A DNA stretch of 8,609 nucleotides from an uncultured Lachnospiraceae bacterium (GCA_947564305.1 CANOBT010000209.1:1-8609), one strand, 5' to 3'; counted from the stretch's first letter, positions 1-7,263 are shown. The notes: generated by a model from the letters alone, not told the origin. A program made the numbers and translations.

Positions 1-117
1 GGAAACTTTGTGATGTAACATACAGAGGACTGTTGATACTGTATCATTCGGGATTACTGACACACTAAGAGTGAGTCTTGCCTTATCCCCCATTTGATGG
101 ACAATGAAATGCCCTAA

Positions 118-750
118 AGTGTTAGCTACGCAAGAAGCTTTTGGAAAGAAAAGTATGATAAAAGGGGAATGTGGGCAATCTGGTCTGTGGCTTATTTTCT
201 GATCCATATTCTGGTATTTATCATAGGGGATGCTGGATATCCAGTGGGTAAAGCTGCAGGAATCATCTTACATATCTGTATTCTGCTGTTCATGCAGTCG
301 CTTTTTTCAAAAAGATATTCCAGAAACTATAAATACGGTGGAGAAACGGTTTTTCTGATGATACCCTGTGGTGCTGCATTGTGCATTTCAGTTATGGTAA
401 GCCGGATCACTTCTTCTCTTGCAAATGACATATTGTTCCAGAAAATGGTACAGTACCATGAAGAGAACGGGAAACGTACTCTGCTGGAAAATCAGGTGCG
501 GCAGATGCAGAAAGAGATTGCACAGATACAGGATATCTATACCGATATGCGGGGGCTTCGGCATGATATGAGAAGCCATTTGGCCAATATCTCCCTGCTT
601 ACAAAAGGCACGATAGACTCTGTGAATGAAGAGCTGGAAAGCTATATCGGGAAAATGGAGGAAACGGTCAGCAGCAAGGAAAACGGGGAGCTGCATGGGA
701 TCGGCAGGATGATAAACACAGCTTTTACAGGCGCAATCGGACTTCGCTAG
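118..750 (+). pseudogene. Truncated GHKL (AgrC-like) sensor histidine kinase
   Basis: The frame is open from 118, after a TAA at 115-117. An ATG at 169 would give 193 residues. Numbering from that ATG, there are hydrophobic segments near residues 4-20, 29-45 and 61-80, a charged coiled-coil linker at about 95-125, and then the phosphoacceptor-like motif LRHDMRSHLANI around His132. This arrangement is typical of peptide-pheromone kinases of the AgrC/GHKL type. The frame stops about 60 residues after the histidine, so the whole ATP-binding domain is missing and the product cannot be a working kinase. The coding-looking sequence already begins before 169 (SFWKEKYDKRG), and such kinases usually have about six membrane segments, so the N-terminus is probably also cut. 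The last 20 or so residues look unrelated to the family, which suggests a recombination junction near 680-700. I am confident of the family and of the truncation, but not of the exact limits. Confidence 0.72.
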
Positions 751-1052
751 CCATTGTTACATTCTAACAAAACAAACAAACTGGCAAGACAGCAGGCGGC
801 GCTCTAACTTTTGTCGGGAGCAGGCAGATCATACCCAATTATGCCGTGCCCAAAATGAACGCAGGGTCTTTGCCGGGAATTCGGTGACGTGATAAATGTG
901 GATAATAACATTGCTCGGTGGAATAACATAAATTGGATAGGGAGCGGTTATAAAGAGTGGGATACATTTACCGCAATGAAAGTTAAGTTTCCGAGGCGTT
1001 CCATTTAATAGATTTTAAAATGTTATTTTCGTAAAAAGAGAGAGAAGAAAAT
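751..1052. other. Gene-poor stretch with unrecognised short frames
   Basis: There is no convincing gene here. Two open stretches on the plus strand have protein-like composition: 768-887, which has no good start and contains PNYAVPKMNAGSLPG, and 889-1008, which starts with GTG and contains ARWNNINWIGSGYKEWD. I recognise neither, and neither has a ribosome binding site. Given the truncated gene before and the frameshifted gene after, they are most simply read as remnants of older genes. The sequence just before 1053 is AT-rich (TAAAAT at about 1016-1021) and could hold a promoter, but no matching -35 is visible. Confidence 0.4.
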
Positions 1053-1673
1053 ATGATGCAGGTGGGATTAAACAACTACCAGAGTGGGAACAGCAATGTG
1101 GCAGAGCGGGCAGACAACAAAAATTTGGAAAAAAACAGAGGACAAATACGCCAGCGTATCCGTATATCAGGCATATCTGAAGGATAAGTTTTCTTGTTTA
1201 TCAGCGTCTGAGTATAAGGTGACGATATCGACGGCATATTTGGAGAAATGTATCAAAGATCCCAAAGAAGCGGAGCTGTGGCCAAAGAATCTGGCACATA
1301 TACCTGCCAGCAAGCATATGATGACCGCATTTTGGAATGCTCAGGGAGCAAGAGTTGTAAACGACGAATTGATTTTTGACGAAAACGGGAAGTGCTGTGG
1401 CAGCCCTAATACATATGTGACGAACAATCGCGCATCATCAGGCGGCCACGTTCAGGACAAAAACTGGGAAGAAGCGTTTTGTCAAAGGAGCGAAACGCGA
1501 GAAGATTCATCGAACGGTATGAAGCCAATATTATGTAATTAAACGTTGCCTTATTAAAGGTGAGCCTGTAAAATTAGTGACAGAAGAAGTCGGATACATA
1601 CGGTGTTAGTATTGCGAAGATAGAACCAAGTCGACGCTCGGACAACTTAATGATAGAAGGAGTATGGGCATAG
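1053..1673 (+). pseudogene. Frameshifted small Lachnospiraceae protein of unknown function (DUF6033-like)
   Basis: The ATG ATG at 1053 opens a frame reading MMQVGLNNYQSGNSNVAERA. That frame degenerates at a run of seven A near 1128-1134. The sense continues one frame over (within 1084-1542) with KDKFSCLSASEYKVTIS, AYLEKCIKDPKEAE and ARVVNDELIFDENGKC. After about 1480 coding-like text shifts again: RRFIERYEANIM in one frame, then VIKRCLIKGEPVKLVTEEVG in another (stop 1607-1609), and finally YGVSIAKIEPSRRSDNLMIE, which stops at 1671-1673. From memory, the MM.VG.NNYQ start, the KFSCL..Y.VTIS..YLEKC..DP..A core and the IDENG-like tail resemble small uncharacterised clostridial proteins of the DUF6033 kind; I could not check this. 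The family has no known function. The gene is probably dead unless the shifts are assembly errors. The weak purine-rich stretch at 1038-1050 could serve as its ribosome binding site. Confidence 0.5.
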
Positions 1674-1711
1674 CAGTCTTAAAAATATCCGCATGCCCAG
1701 AGGGTAAATGA
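1664..1711 (+). other. Possible 15-codon leader peptide coupled to the response regulator
   Basis: An ATG at 1664 reads MGIAVLKISACPEGK and ends with TGA at 1709-1711, which overlaps the ATG of the response regulator in an ATGA arrangement. AAGGAG lies just upstream (1657-1662), but only one base separates it from the ATG, which is too close for efficient initiation. The overlap could couple translation of the regulator to ribosomes arriving from upstream. It may equally be chance. Confidence 0.2.
1665..1699 (+). repeat. Inverted repeat before the response regulator start
   Basis: TGGGCAT (1665-1671) and ATGCCCA (1693-1699) are perfect 7-base arms around a 21-base loop. The right arm abuts the GAGGG (1700-1704) that must serve as the ribosome binding site for the ATG at 1708. 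A folded transcript would place a stem directly against that site. A regulator-binding palindrome is the alternative reading. Confidence 0.4.
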
Positions 1712-2394
1712 AAAAAATATTTTTAGTCGAAGATGATAAGACGATTTCCAAGAATCTGATGCTTCTTTTCCAGTCAGAGGGATTTGCAGTCAGCCTTGCC
1801 TCCACGCAGAAAGAAGCAGTTGATATGCTTGCGGAAAACAGATTTGATATGGCTTTGGTAGATATATCATTACCTGACGGGAACGGTTTTGCCGTATGTA
1901 CGGAAATCAAACAGACGCAGAACATTCCGGTTATTTTTTTTACGGCGTCGGGTGATGAAGCCAGCGTTGTTACGGGACTGAATATGGGAGCGGATGATTA
2001 TGTTACAAAACCATTCAGACCACGGGAATTGATTGCAAGAATCAGAGCGGTTCTTCGCAAAGCAGATTGTCTGCCTGCCAGCTTTGACAGGAACGGGCTT
2101 TCGGTGGATACAGCCAGTGGCGTAGTCAAAAAGAATGGGAAAGAGGTCTTTCTTTCCGCGTTGGAATATCGGCTGCTGTTGATATTTATCAATAATCCTG
2201 AAAATATCATTACAAGGGACAGACTGCTGGACGAGCTATGGGATGCTGCCGGAGAATTTGTAAATAATAATACGCTGACAGTTTATATTAAAAGATTGCG
2301 GGAAAAAATTGAAGACGATCCTTCCAGGCCGCAGCTTATACTGACAGTTCGTGGCACAGGCTATCGACTGGGAGGCAGTTATGTTTCGGAATAA
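1708..2394 (+). CDS. OmpR/PhoB-family response regulator
   Basis: This is a DNA-binding response regulator of 228 residues, the usual length for the OmpR/PhoB family. The receiver domain covers about residues 1-115 and has every expected residue: acidic pair Asp9/Asp10, phosphoacceptor Asp52 in VDISLPDG, Thr79 in VIFFTAS and Lys101 in YVTKPF. A winged-helix DNA-binding domain fills about 128-224 and ends in the hallmark TVRGTGYRLG. The kinase gene starts inside its last codons (14-nt overlap), so the two are co-translated and very likely cognate. Phosphorylation by that kinase should activate binding at a promoter, and the spaced boxes before the ABC genes (3421-3467) are the obvious candidate target. 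The ATG at 1708 fits the start of the receiver fold exactly. Its ribosome binding site (GAGGG, 1700-1704) is unusually close, about 3-4 bases away. The order regulator-kinase-ABC transporter matches BceR/SalR-type systems; I do not assign a symbol. Confidence 0.95.
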   Translation: MKKIFLVEDDKTISKNLMLLFQSEGFAVSLASTQKEAVDMLAENRFDMALVDISLPDGNGFAVCTEIKQTQNIPVIFFTASGDEASVVTGLNMGADDYVTKPFRPRELIARIRAVLRKADCLPASFDRNGLSVDTASGVVKKNGKEVFLSALEYRLLLIFINNPENIITRDRLLDELWDAAGEFVNNNTLTVYIKRLREKIEDDPSRPQLILTVRGTGYRLGGSYVSE

Positions 2395-3379
2395 GGAAAT
2401 ACGGCGGATTGCCATATTATATCTTATAATTGTTTCTGTTACAACGGCAGCAGGCTTTCAGATCGGCACTATGGCAGGCGTGCTGGAGCTTCTTTCAGCC
2501 TGTTTACTGGGAATTATATTTTATATGTTTACCGGGGCGCGTTATCAGAGGATAGCAAAGTTGTCAGAGCAGATTGATCTGGTGCTACACAATTCGGAAC
2601 ACCTGTATATCAGTGAAGCTGAGGAAGGCGAGCTTGCCATTTTACAGAGCGAAATCCTTAAAATGACTTTACGCATCCGGGAACAGAATGATGCATTAAA
2701 AAAAGAAAAAAAGCATCTGGCGGATTCCCTCGCAGATATTTCACATCAGCTTCGCACGCCGCTTACATCAGTAAACATTATCCTGTCGTTATTAGAGAAA
2801 AATGCAGAGAAAAAAGAGCAGAAGGCGTTAATAAGGGAAGCGGGGGAATTGTTTGAGCAGATGGATTTTTTGCTGACTTCCCTGTTAAAATTGTCCCGTC
2901 TGGATGCGGGAATTGTGGTTTTTAAAGAAGATCGGATCAATATTGTGAGTTTGGTATCCGCGTCGCTTCGCCCGTTCCTGATCTCGATGGAACTGCATCA
3001 TATTCAAATAAAGACTGACATACCGAAAAAAATAGAAATTACAGGTGATTTCAGGTGGCTTTCAGAGGCATTTCAAAATATTATTAAAAACAGTATGGAG
3101 AGTGTGGACGATAATGGTGTAATCGAAATTATTTGCACGGATAATCCCATATTTACAGAAATTACATTCCATGATGACGGGGCTGGATTTAAAGAGGAGG
3201 ATATACCGCATCTATTTGAGCGTTTTTATCGGGGAAAAGATGAGAAGGCAACGGGATATGGTATCGGACTTGCTCTTTGCAGAACCATTATCATGGGGCA
3301 GGGAGGGACTATTCTGGCAAAAAATGATCCGCAGGGAGGAGCGGTATTTACCATTCGCTTTTCGAAACACTCGTGTTGA
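2381..3379 (+). CDS. Intramembrane-sensing type histidine kinase
   Basis: This is a membrane-bound sensor kinase of 332 residues. I chose the ATG at 2381 because GGGAGG (2370-2375) lies five bases upstream; a longer start at 2351 would only read through the preceding gene. Two hydrophobic helices (about 10-28 and 31-52) are separated by only a few residues, so there is essentially no external sensor domain. A linker (53-110) precedes the H-box ADISHQLRTPLTSV with phosphoacceptor His122. The ATP-binding domain follows with all boxes intact: N-box FQNIIKN (Asn237), G1 DDGAGF (265-270), F-box LFERFYRG (278-285) and G2 GYGIGLAL (292-299). It should be catalytically competent. The architecture and size match intramembrane-sensing kinases such as BceS, which cannot bind ligand alone and take their signal from the partner ABC permease. 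The downstream ABC genes support the same role here. This functional reading is inferred. Confidence 0.93.
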   Translation: MFRNKEIRRIAILYLIIVSVTTAAGFQIGTMAGVLELLSACLLGIIFYMFTGARYQRIAKLSEQIDLVLHNSEHLYISEAEEGELAILQSEILKMTLRIREQNDALKKEKKHLADSLADISHQLRTPLTSVNIILSLLEKNAEKKEQKALIREAGELFEQMDFLLTSLLKLSRLDAGIVVFKEDRINIVSLVSASLRPFLISMELHHIQIKTDIPKKIEITGDFRWLSEAFQNIIKNSMESVDDNGVIEIICTDNPIFTEITFHDDGAGFKEEDIPHLFERFYRGKDEKATGYGIGLALCRTIIMGQGGTILAKNDPQGGAVFTIRFSKHSC

Positions 3380-3420
3380 AATGAGCGGTTCTGGTCTGAT
3401 GCGATGACTTTTACAGTAAG

Positions 3421-3467
3421 GTGACATATTTTTGGCGAATGTGACGGATCAGTCACAAAAAAGTCAC
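3421..3467. promoter_or_regulatory. Spaced GTGAC/GTCAC boxes, likely response-regulator operator
   Basis: The gap between the kinase and ATPase genes carries GTGAC at 3421 and 3441 (exactly 20 bp apart), and its reverse complement GTCAC at 3452 and 3463 (exactly 11 bp apart). The inner GTGAC-GGATCA-GTCAC forms a perfect dyad. The GTCACAAAAAA unit is directly repeated. Helical-turn spacing, and a position overlapping and upstream of the likely -35 region, are what tandem binding of an OmpR-family activator would require. The match to the neighbouring regulator is inferred from context. Confidence 0.55.
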
Positions 3468-3494
3468 AAAAAAGTAAGTTCAAAATCCTATGAT
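3464..3494 (+). promoter_or_regulatory. Candidate promoter of the ABC transporter genes
   Basis: TATGAT at 3489-3494 is a good -10 element (one mismatch to TATAAT). At the expected distance upstream there is only a poor -35 (about 3464-3471, TCACAA/ACAAAA), which coincides with the last GTCAC box. A strong -10 with a weak -35 overlapped by regulator boxes suits an activated promoter. Transcription would begin near 3501, leaving about 65 bases before the ATPase start. Confidence 0.4.
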
Positions 3495-3503
3495 ATGGGT
3501 AAA

Positions 3504-3539
3504 CGGCAGATGATACGTCGGCGTATTTTCATTTTGCCG
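3504..3539 (+). repeat. Imperfect hairpin in the ATPase leader
   Basis: CGGCA (3504-3508) pairs with TGCCG (3535-3539), and ATACG (3513-3517) pairs with CGTAT (3522-3526) around a TCGG loop. ATGA and TCAT elements between them add partial pairing with bulges. It sits 12 bases before the AGGAGG (3552-3557) of the ATPase gene and has no T-tract, so it is not a terminator. It could stabilise the mRNA or bind a regulator; no function is proven. Confidence 0.35.
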
Positions 3540-3565
3540 GTAGAAAATGACAGGAGGCTCATAGA

Positions 3566-4255
3566 ATGGAATTTTTGAAAATTGAGGACTTGTGTAAAGT
3601 TTATGGGAAAGATGAAAACAGGGTTGTTGCATTGGATCATGTGTCCCTGAATATGGAGAAGGGCGATTTTACTGCTATTATTGGCAGTTCCGGTTCAGGA
3701 AAATCAACGCTGCTTCATGCGATAGCGGGGGTGGATATGCCCACAGGCGGTAAGATTTATCTGGATGGGCAGGACGTATATGCTCAGAGCAACGAAAGGC
3801 TTGCGGTATTTCGCAGACGGCAGGTAGGATTGATTTATCAGTTTCACAATCTGATACCTACACTTAACGTTGTAGAGAATATTACACTGCCCATTCTCAT
3901 GGATAAAAGAAAAGTCAACAAAGAAAGGCTGGATGATCTGCTGGAACTTCTGGGATTGCAGGAGAGAAGGACGCATTTGCCTAATCAGCTTTCCGGCGGA
4001 CAGCAGCAGCGCGTTGCAATTGGCCGCGCCCTGATGAATGCCCCACAGGTGTGTCTTGCGGATGAACCCACGGGGAGTCTGGACAGTCGTAACGGTCAGG
4101 AAATTATTCATCTCCTGAAAGAAAGTCATCGTAAATATCACCAATCACTGATTATTGTTACCCATGATGAAAACATTGCGTTGCAGGCGGACCGTATTAT
4201 CACTATCGCAGACGGAAAAGTGGTAAGGGATGAAAGGCAGGTGACGCAGTCATGA
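3566..4255 (+). CDS. ABC transporter ATP-binding protein, SalX/BceA/MacB class
   Basis: This is a 229-residue cytoplasmic nucleotide-binding subunit, the normal length for stand-alone ATPases that pair with FtsX-type permeases. All functional motifs are present: Walker [10 protein letters not shown] (40-48), Q-loop Gln92 in YQFHNLIP, signature LSGGQQQR (142-149), Walker B VCLADEP with catalytic Glu167, D-loop SLDS (171-174) and H-loop His200. The start at 3566 has a near-ideal AGGAGG (3552-3557) eight bases upstream. The stop TGA overlaps the permease ATG (ATGA), so the two subunits should be made in coupled amounts. The Q-loop text and the FtsX partner place it in the macrolide/lipoprotein/antimicrobial-peptide exporter group, not among nutrient importers. 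With the adjacent two-component genes, peptide detoxification at the membrane is the likeliest job. Lantibiotic self-immunity or peptide export cannot be excluded. Confidence 0.95.
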   Translation: MEFLKIEDLCKVYGKDENRVVALDHVSLNMEKGDFTAIIGSSGSGKSTLLHAIAGVDMPTGGKIYLDGQDVYAQSNERLAVFRRRQVGLIYQFHNLIPTLNVVENITLPILMDKRKVNKERLDDLLELLGLQERRTHLPNQLSGGQQQRVAIGRALMNAPQVCLADEPTGSLDSRNGQEIIHLLKESHRKYHQSLIIVTHDENIALQADRIITIADGKVVRDERQVTQS

Positions 4256-6756
4256 ATATTTTTCATAAGGTTGCGCTGCAGGGGTTAAGGAAAAACCGTA
4301 CCCGTACATTTGTGACAGTAATCGGCGTGGTATTATCCGCCGCTTTATTTACAGCGGTTGCCACGTTTGGAACATCTCTTTTACAATATTTAATCAATGG
4401 TTCCATAGCCAAATGCGGCAGCTGGCATATTGATTTTGTGAATGTGGATTCGGACTTTGCGCAGGAAAGGATGGGAGACTCTGAGGTTACGGATGCCGCG
4501 CTATTTGAAAATATTGGCTATGCGTTGTTAAACGGCGCGAAAAGCGCTGAAAAACCTTACCTGTTCGTTGCCGGTTTCACGGATGAAACATTTAACAGCC
4601 TGCCGGTCACGCTTATTTCCGGCAGATTCCCACAGAATGATACAGAAGTCATAATTCCCAACCATATTTCCATAAAGGCGGATGTGAGAATCCCGGTAGG
4701 CGAAACGATTCATATTATGGCAGGAAATCGCGAAGCAGGCGGGAGAATCCTGACGCAGCACGATCCATACAGGGATGGTGAGATCCTGCATATTATGGGG
4801 GAAAAGAATTATACGGTGGTGGGAACTTATGAAAGAGCGGGATTTGAAGAACATGATTCGCCGGGCTATACGCTGATCACGAGATCGGATGCGTTGGATC
4901 AGGCGGGGCGGTACAGTCTGTTTCTCACACTTGACAGTCCACAAAAGGTGAAGGAATACGGAAGCCGATTTGAGGGACTTATTCCTTTTGTCCTAAATGA
5001 AGAGGTATTGCGGTTTTATGGCGTATCAGAGAATACCCTGTTTAATGCCGTCATGTTTACGGTGGGAGGCATATTAGCTGCTATTATTATGATCGGTTCT
5101 GTTTTCCTGATTTATAATTCTTTTTATATTTCGTTGAATGAGCGTGTTCAGCAATTTGGCATTCTTATGTCAGTGGGAGCAACAGCCCGACAGCTAAAAA
5201 GCTCTGTTCTGTTTGAGGGCTTTTGCATTGGCGTGTTTGGCATTCCGCCTGGGATTGCTGTTGGTATTGGAAGCGTTGCCCTGTCACTGCCCGTTGTTGA
5301 AAAAAACTTTGCGACCATTTCTGCCAGCGATGTTGAGCTGGAACTATCGGTGTCTGTTTGGGCGCTTGCCATCTCAACAGCAGTCAGTCTTATCACGATA
5401 TTGATTTCAGCATATATTCCGGCAAAAAGAGCGGTGGCTGTTCCGGTGATGGAATGCATCCGCCAGACAGACGAGATCAAAACAGAGAAAAAGGATGTTA
5501 AGATTTCCGGTTTTTCCAGCCGCATTTATGGTCTGGAGGGAATACTGGCGCTTAAAAATTTCCGCAGGAACAGACGGCGCTACCGCAGCGTCATATTATC
5601 CTTAACTTTAAGCCTTGTGCTGTTTGTAACAGGAAGCGCTTTTGGCAGCACTTTGAAAGGGATTGCGGAGGAATTGACGGTTGAAGTTGATGGTGACATT
5701 TCCTTTTATGCAGATGAAATGCCGCAGGGTGAACTTCTTGCTTTGCATGACAGATTAAAGAAAGTGGATGGAGTCAGTAAAAGCACATGGCAGTCTGATT
5801 TGATTTGTTCAGGCACGGTGGAAGGCCTTCCAGATGATTTTGCGGACGGTCGATTCCAGGCTGATGGCAGCATGCCAATTTACGTCCAGTTTATTGAAGA
5901 TGCAGTTTATTATGATTTTATAGAAAGTCTTGGGTTTTCCATGGAAGAATACAATGGGCAGGATACAAAGGTTCTGGCTCTTATTCTGGATACGGTAGAA
6001 CATAAGGTTTTTTTCACGGGACAGGAAATGGAATTTATTCTGTATTCTTCCGTGAAAGATGGTATGAAAACGTTTTGTACAACTATGGTGGACAATTATC
6101 CCCTCGACATGCTCCCTTATGACACAGTGCCGCAGTATCTGTTTCTTATGGTAGTTCCGTGGTCAATGAACAGCGCCTTTGAAGGATTGGAGAAAACTGC
6201 AAGATCAGGCCTGACTTTTTGGGCGGATTCACCTGCACAGACAATGGCGCAGATTCAGTCTGAGATCATAAGTGAAGGGATTAGCTGTGATTATACGCTG
6301 ATTAATCTGTCTTCGGCAGTGGATTTGTTTCGCAGTCTGATTTTTGTTGTAGATGTGTTTACTTACGCATTTAGCGCGATGATTTCGCTGATTGCAGTTG
6401 CAAATGTATTTAATACCATTTCAACAAATATCCGTATTAGGAGAAGGGAACTGGCCATGCTGCGTTCTGTGGGGATGTCGGAACGGGGCTTTAACCGTAT
6501 GATGAACTTCGAATGTTTCTTTTATGGGGTGCGTACACTCTTGCTTGGCGTGCCGACTGCCGGTATTTTATCATGGCTGATCTACAAGGGGATGGTAATG
6601 AGTGAGCAGCTTGAAGGATTTGCCTATCATTTTCCGTGGAAAAGTATGGGTATCAGTGTGCTTGGCGTGTTTTTGGCCGTTTTTATTACGATGCTGTATG
6701 CTACCAGTAAAATCAGAAAAGAAAATATCATTGATGCGCTCAGAGACGATTTGTAG
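4252..6756 (+). CDS. FtsX-type ABC transporter permease (SalY/BceB-like role)
   Basis: This is an integral membrane permease of 834 residues built as two similar halves. Half one has a membrane helix at about 19-41, an external domain (about 45-260), and three helices near 264-290, 318-347 and 366-390. Half two has a helix at 446-467, an external domain (about 470-685), and helices near 691-722, 753-779 and 800-819. The cytoplasmic coupling motif of FtsX domains occurs twice, as NERVQQFGILMSVGAT (296-311) and IRRRELAMLRSVGMS (729-743). This eight-helix, two-ectodomain plan differs from classical BceB, which has ten helices and one large loop, and is closer to SalY/LolE-like permeases. The large external domains probably bind or expel the substrate and may carry the signal to the upstream kinase. 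Start ATG overlaps the ATPase stop; no strong separate ribosome binding site is needed. No terminator is visible after the TAG. Confidence 0.92.
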   Translation: MNIFHKVALQGLRKNRTRTFVTVIGVVLSAALFTAVATFGTSLLQYLINGSIAKCGSWHIDFVNVDSDFAQERMGDSEVTDAALFENIGYALLNGAKSAEKPYLFVAGFTDETFNSLPVTLISGRFPQNDTEVIIPNHISIKADVRIPVGETIHIMAGNREAGGRILTQHDPYRDGEILHIMGEKNYTVVGTYERAGFEEHDSPGYTLITRSDALDQAGRYSLFLTLDSPQKVKEYGSRFEGLIPFVLNEEVLRFYGVSENTLFNAVMFTVGGILAAIIMIGSVFLIYNSFYISLNERVQQFGILMSVGATARQLKSSVLFEGFCIGVFGIPPGIAVGIGSVALSLPVVEKNFATISASDVELELSVSVWALAISTAVSLITILISAYIPAKRAVAVPVMECIRQTDEIKTEKKDVKISGFSSRIYGLEGILALKNFRRNRRRYRSVILSLTLSLVLFVTGSAFGSTLKGIAEELTVEVDGDISFYADEMPQGELLALHDRLKKVDGVSKSTWQSDLICSGTVEGLPDDFADGRFQADGSMPIYVQFIEDAVYYDFIESLGFSMEEYNGQDTKVLALILDTVEHKVFFTGQEMEFILYSSVKDGMKTFCTTMVDNYPLDMLPYDTVPQYLFLMVVPWSMNSAFEGLEKTARSGLTFWADSPAQTMAQIQSEIISEGISCDYTLINLSSAVDLFRSLIFVVDVFTYAFSAMISLIAVANVFNTISTNIRIRRRELAMLRSVGMSERGFNRMMNFECFFYGVRTLLLGVPTAGILSWLIYKGMVMSEQLEGFAYHFPWKSMGISVLGVFLAVFITMLYATSKIRKENIIDALRDDL

Positions 6757-6760
6757 AAAA

Positions 6761-7076
6761 TGTATTGACAAATATTTGCTGACGGTATCTGCTGTCAATC
6801 GGTCTGAGGGCGCCGCAGCTCTATGAGGAAACCAAACAGCTCATTATGAAAGTACCGCAGGCTTTTTTGGAGACCTTTACCGATTACCTGAATCAGATGT
6901 GCGAGAAGGGGAAAATATCGGAGAAAGACTTTAGGACGCTGGCATTGACCGTATTTTCGGCAACATTCGGTTACACATTTCTGAACGCATCATTCGGAAA
7001 AGAGCTTACAGATGTCGAAAAAGATGAGTACATTAAAGACAGTGTGCAGATGTTTATAGAAGGAATCAATCAGTAA
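6761..7076 (+). pseudogene. C-terminal fragment of a TetR-family regulator
   Basis: From 6846 the frame gives 76 residues that look like the ligand-binding C-terminal half of a TetR regulator (VPQAFLETFTDYLNQMCEKG, then ALTVFSATFGYTFLNASFGK). Family resemblance continues upstream in the same frame (SIGLRAPQLYEETKQLI) back to a TGA near 6781, and further upstream one frame over as IDKYLLTVSA from 6764. One frameshift therefore joins them. TetR proteins are about 190 residues with an N-terminal helix-turn-helix, and here that part is absent: the preserved sequence begins only five bases after the permease stop. The ATG at 6846 has no ribosome binding site. The fragment cannot bind DNA and is probably not expressed as a functional protein. 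Its position suggests that the ABC cassette, or a deletion, replaced the 5' half of the gene. The TetR assignment comes from general resemblance, not an alignment. Confidence 0.6.
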
Positions 7077-7101
7077 GGTTTGGCGTTGCCGGGTGACAAT
7101 A

Positions 7102-7129
7102 ATAGGAAACGACAAGAGGCGTTTCCTAT
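7102..7129. repeat. Perfect 10-bp inverted repeat after the TetR fragment
   Basis: ATAGGAAACG (7102-7111) and CGTTTCCTAT (7120-7129) are perfect arms around an eight-base loop. The hairpin lies 26 bases after the TetR fragment stop. No T-run follows on either strand, so it is a poor intrinsic terminator. It may be the degraded terminator of the former tetR gene or a protein-binding dyad. The sequence from 7130 to 7263 shows nothing I can support. Confidence 0.5.
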
Positions 7130-7263
7130 ATGGAAGCGTCTATATGAGGATAAAAATGGGCGAATTTTCCAAATAAAGGAAAAGAGGTTTATGGGTTAGC
7201 AGCATCTGGCTGGCAGGCTGCGGCCAACGTGTCGTTCCATGCTATTGCGCTATCTAACCAGGG

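Noticed and set aside
1084..1542. Independent gene starting at the ATG at 1084
   Set aside because: The first codons (MGTAMWQSGQTT) are out of frame with the better MMQVGLNNYQ start at 1053, and there is no ribosome binding site, so it is treated as part of a frameshifted gene.
2351..2380. Longer start of the histidine kinase at 2351
   Set aside because: The extra ten codons only translate the regulator's conserved C-terminus in another frame; the ATG at 2381 has GGGAGG at the right distance.
3441..3475. Intrinsic terminator after the kinase gene (GTGAC...GTCAC followed by A-run)
   Set aside because: The five-base arms are followed by A, not T, on the plus strand, and the repeated boxes fit an operator better.
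3452..3475. CRISPR-like or tandem repeat array (GTCACAAAAAA repeated)
   Set aside because: Only two short units, with no spacers or cas genes.
3704..4144. 146-codon minus-strand frame inside the ATPase gene
   Set aside because: It is opposite a fully conserved ABC ATPase, has no ribosome binding site or recognisable domain, and is a shadow.
4528..4944. 138-codon minus-strand frame inside the permease gene
   Set aside because: Antisense to a clear coding region, with composition typical of a shadow frame; other minus-strand frames within 5148-6095 were rejected for the same reason.
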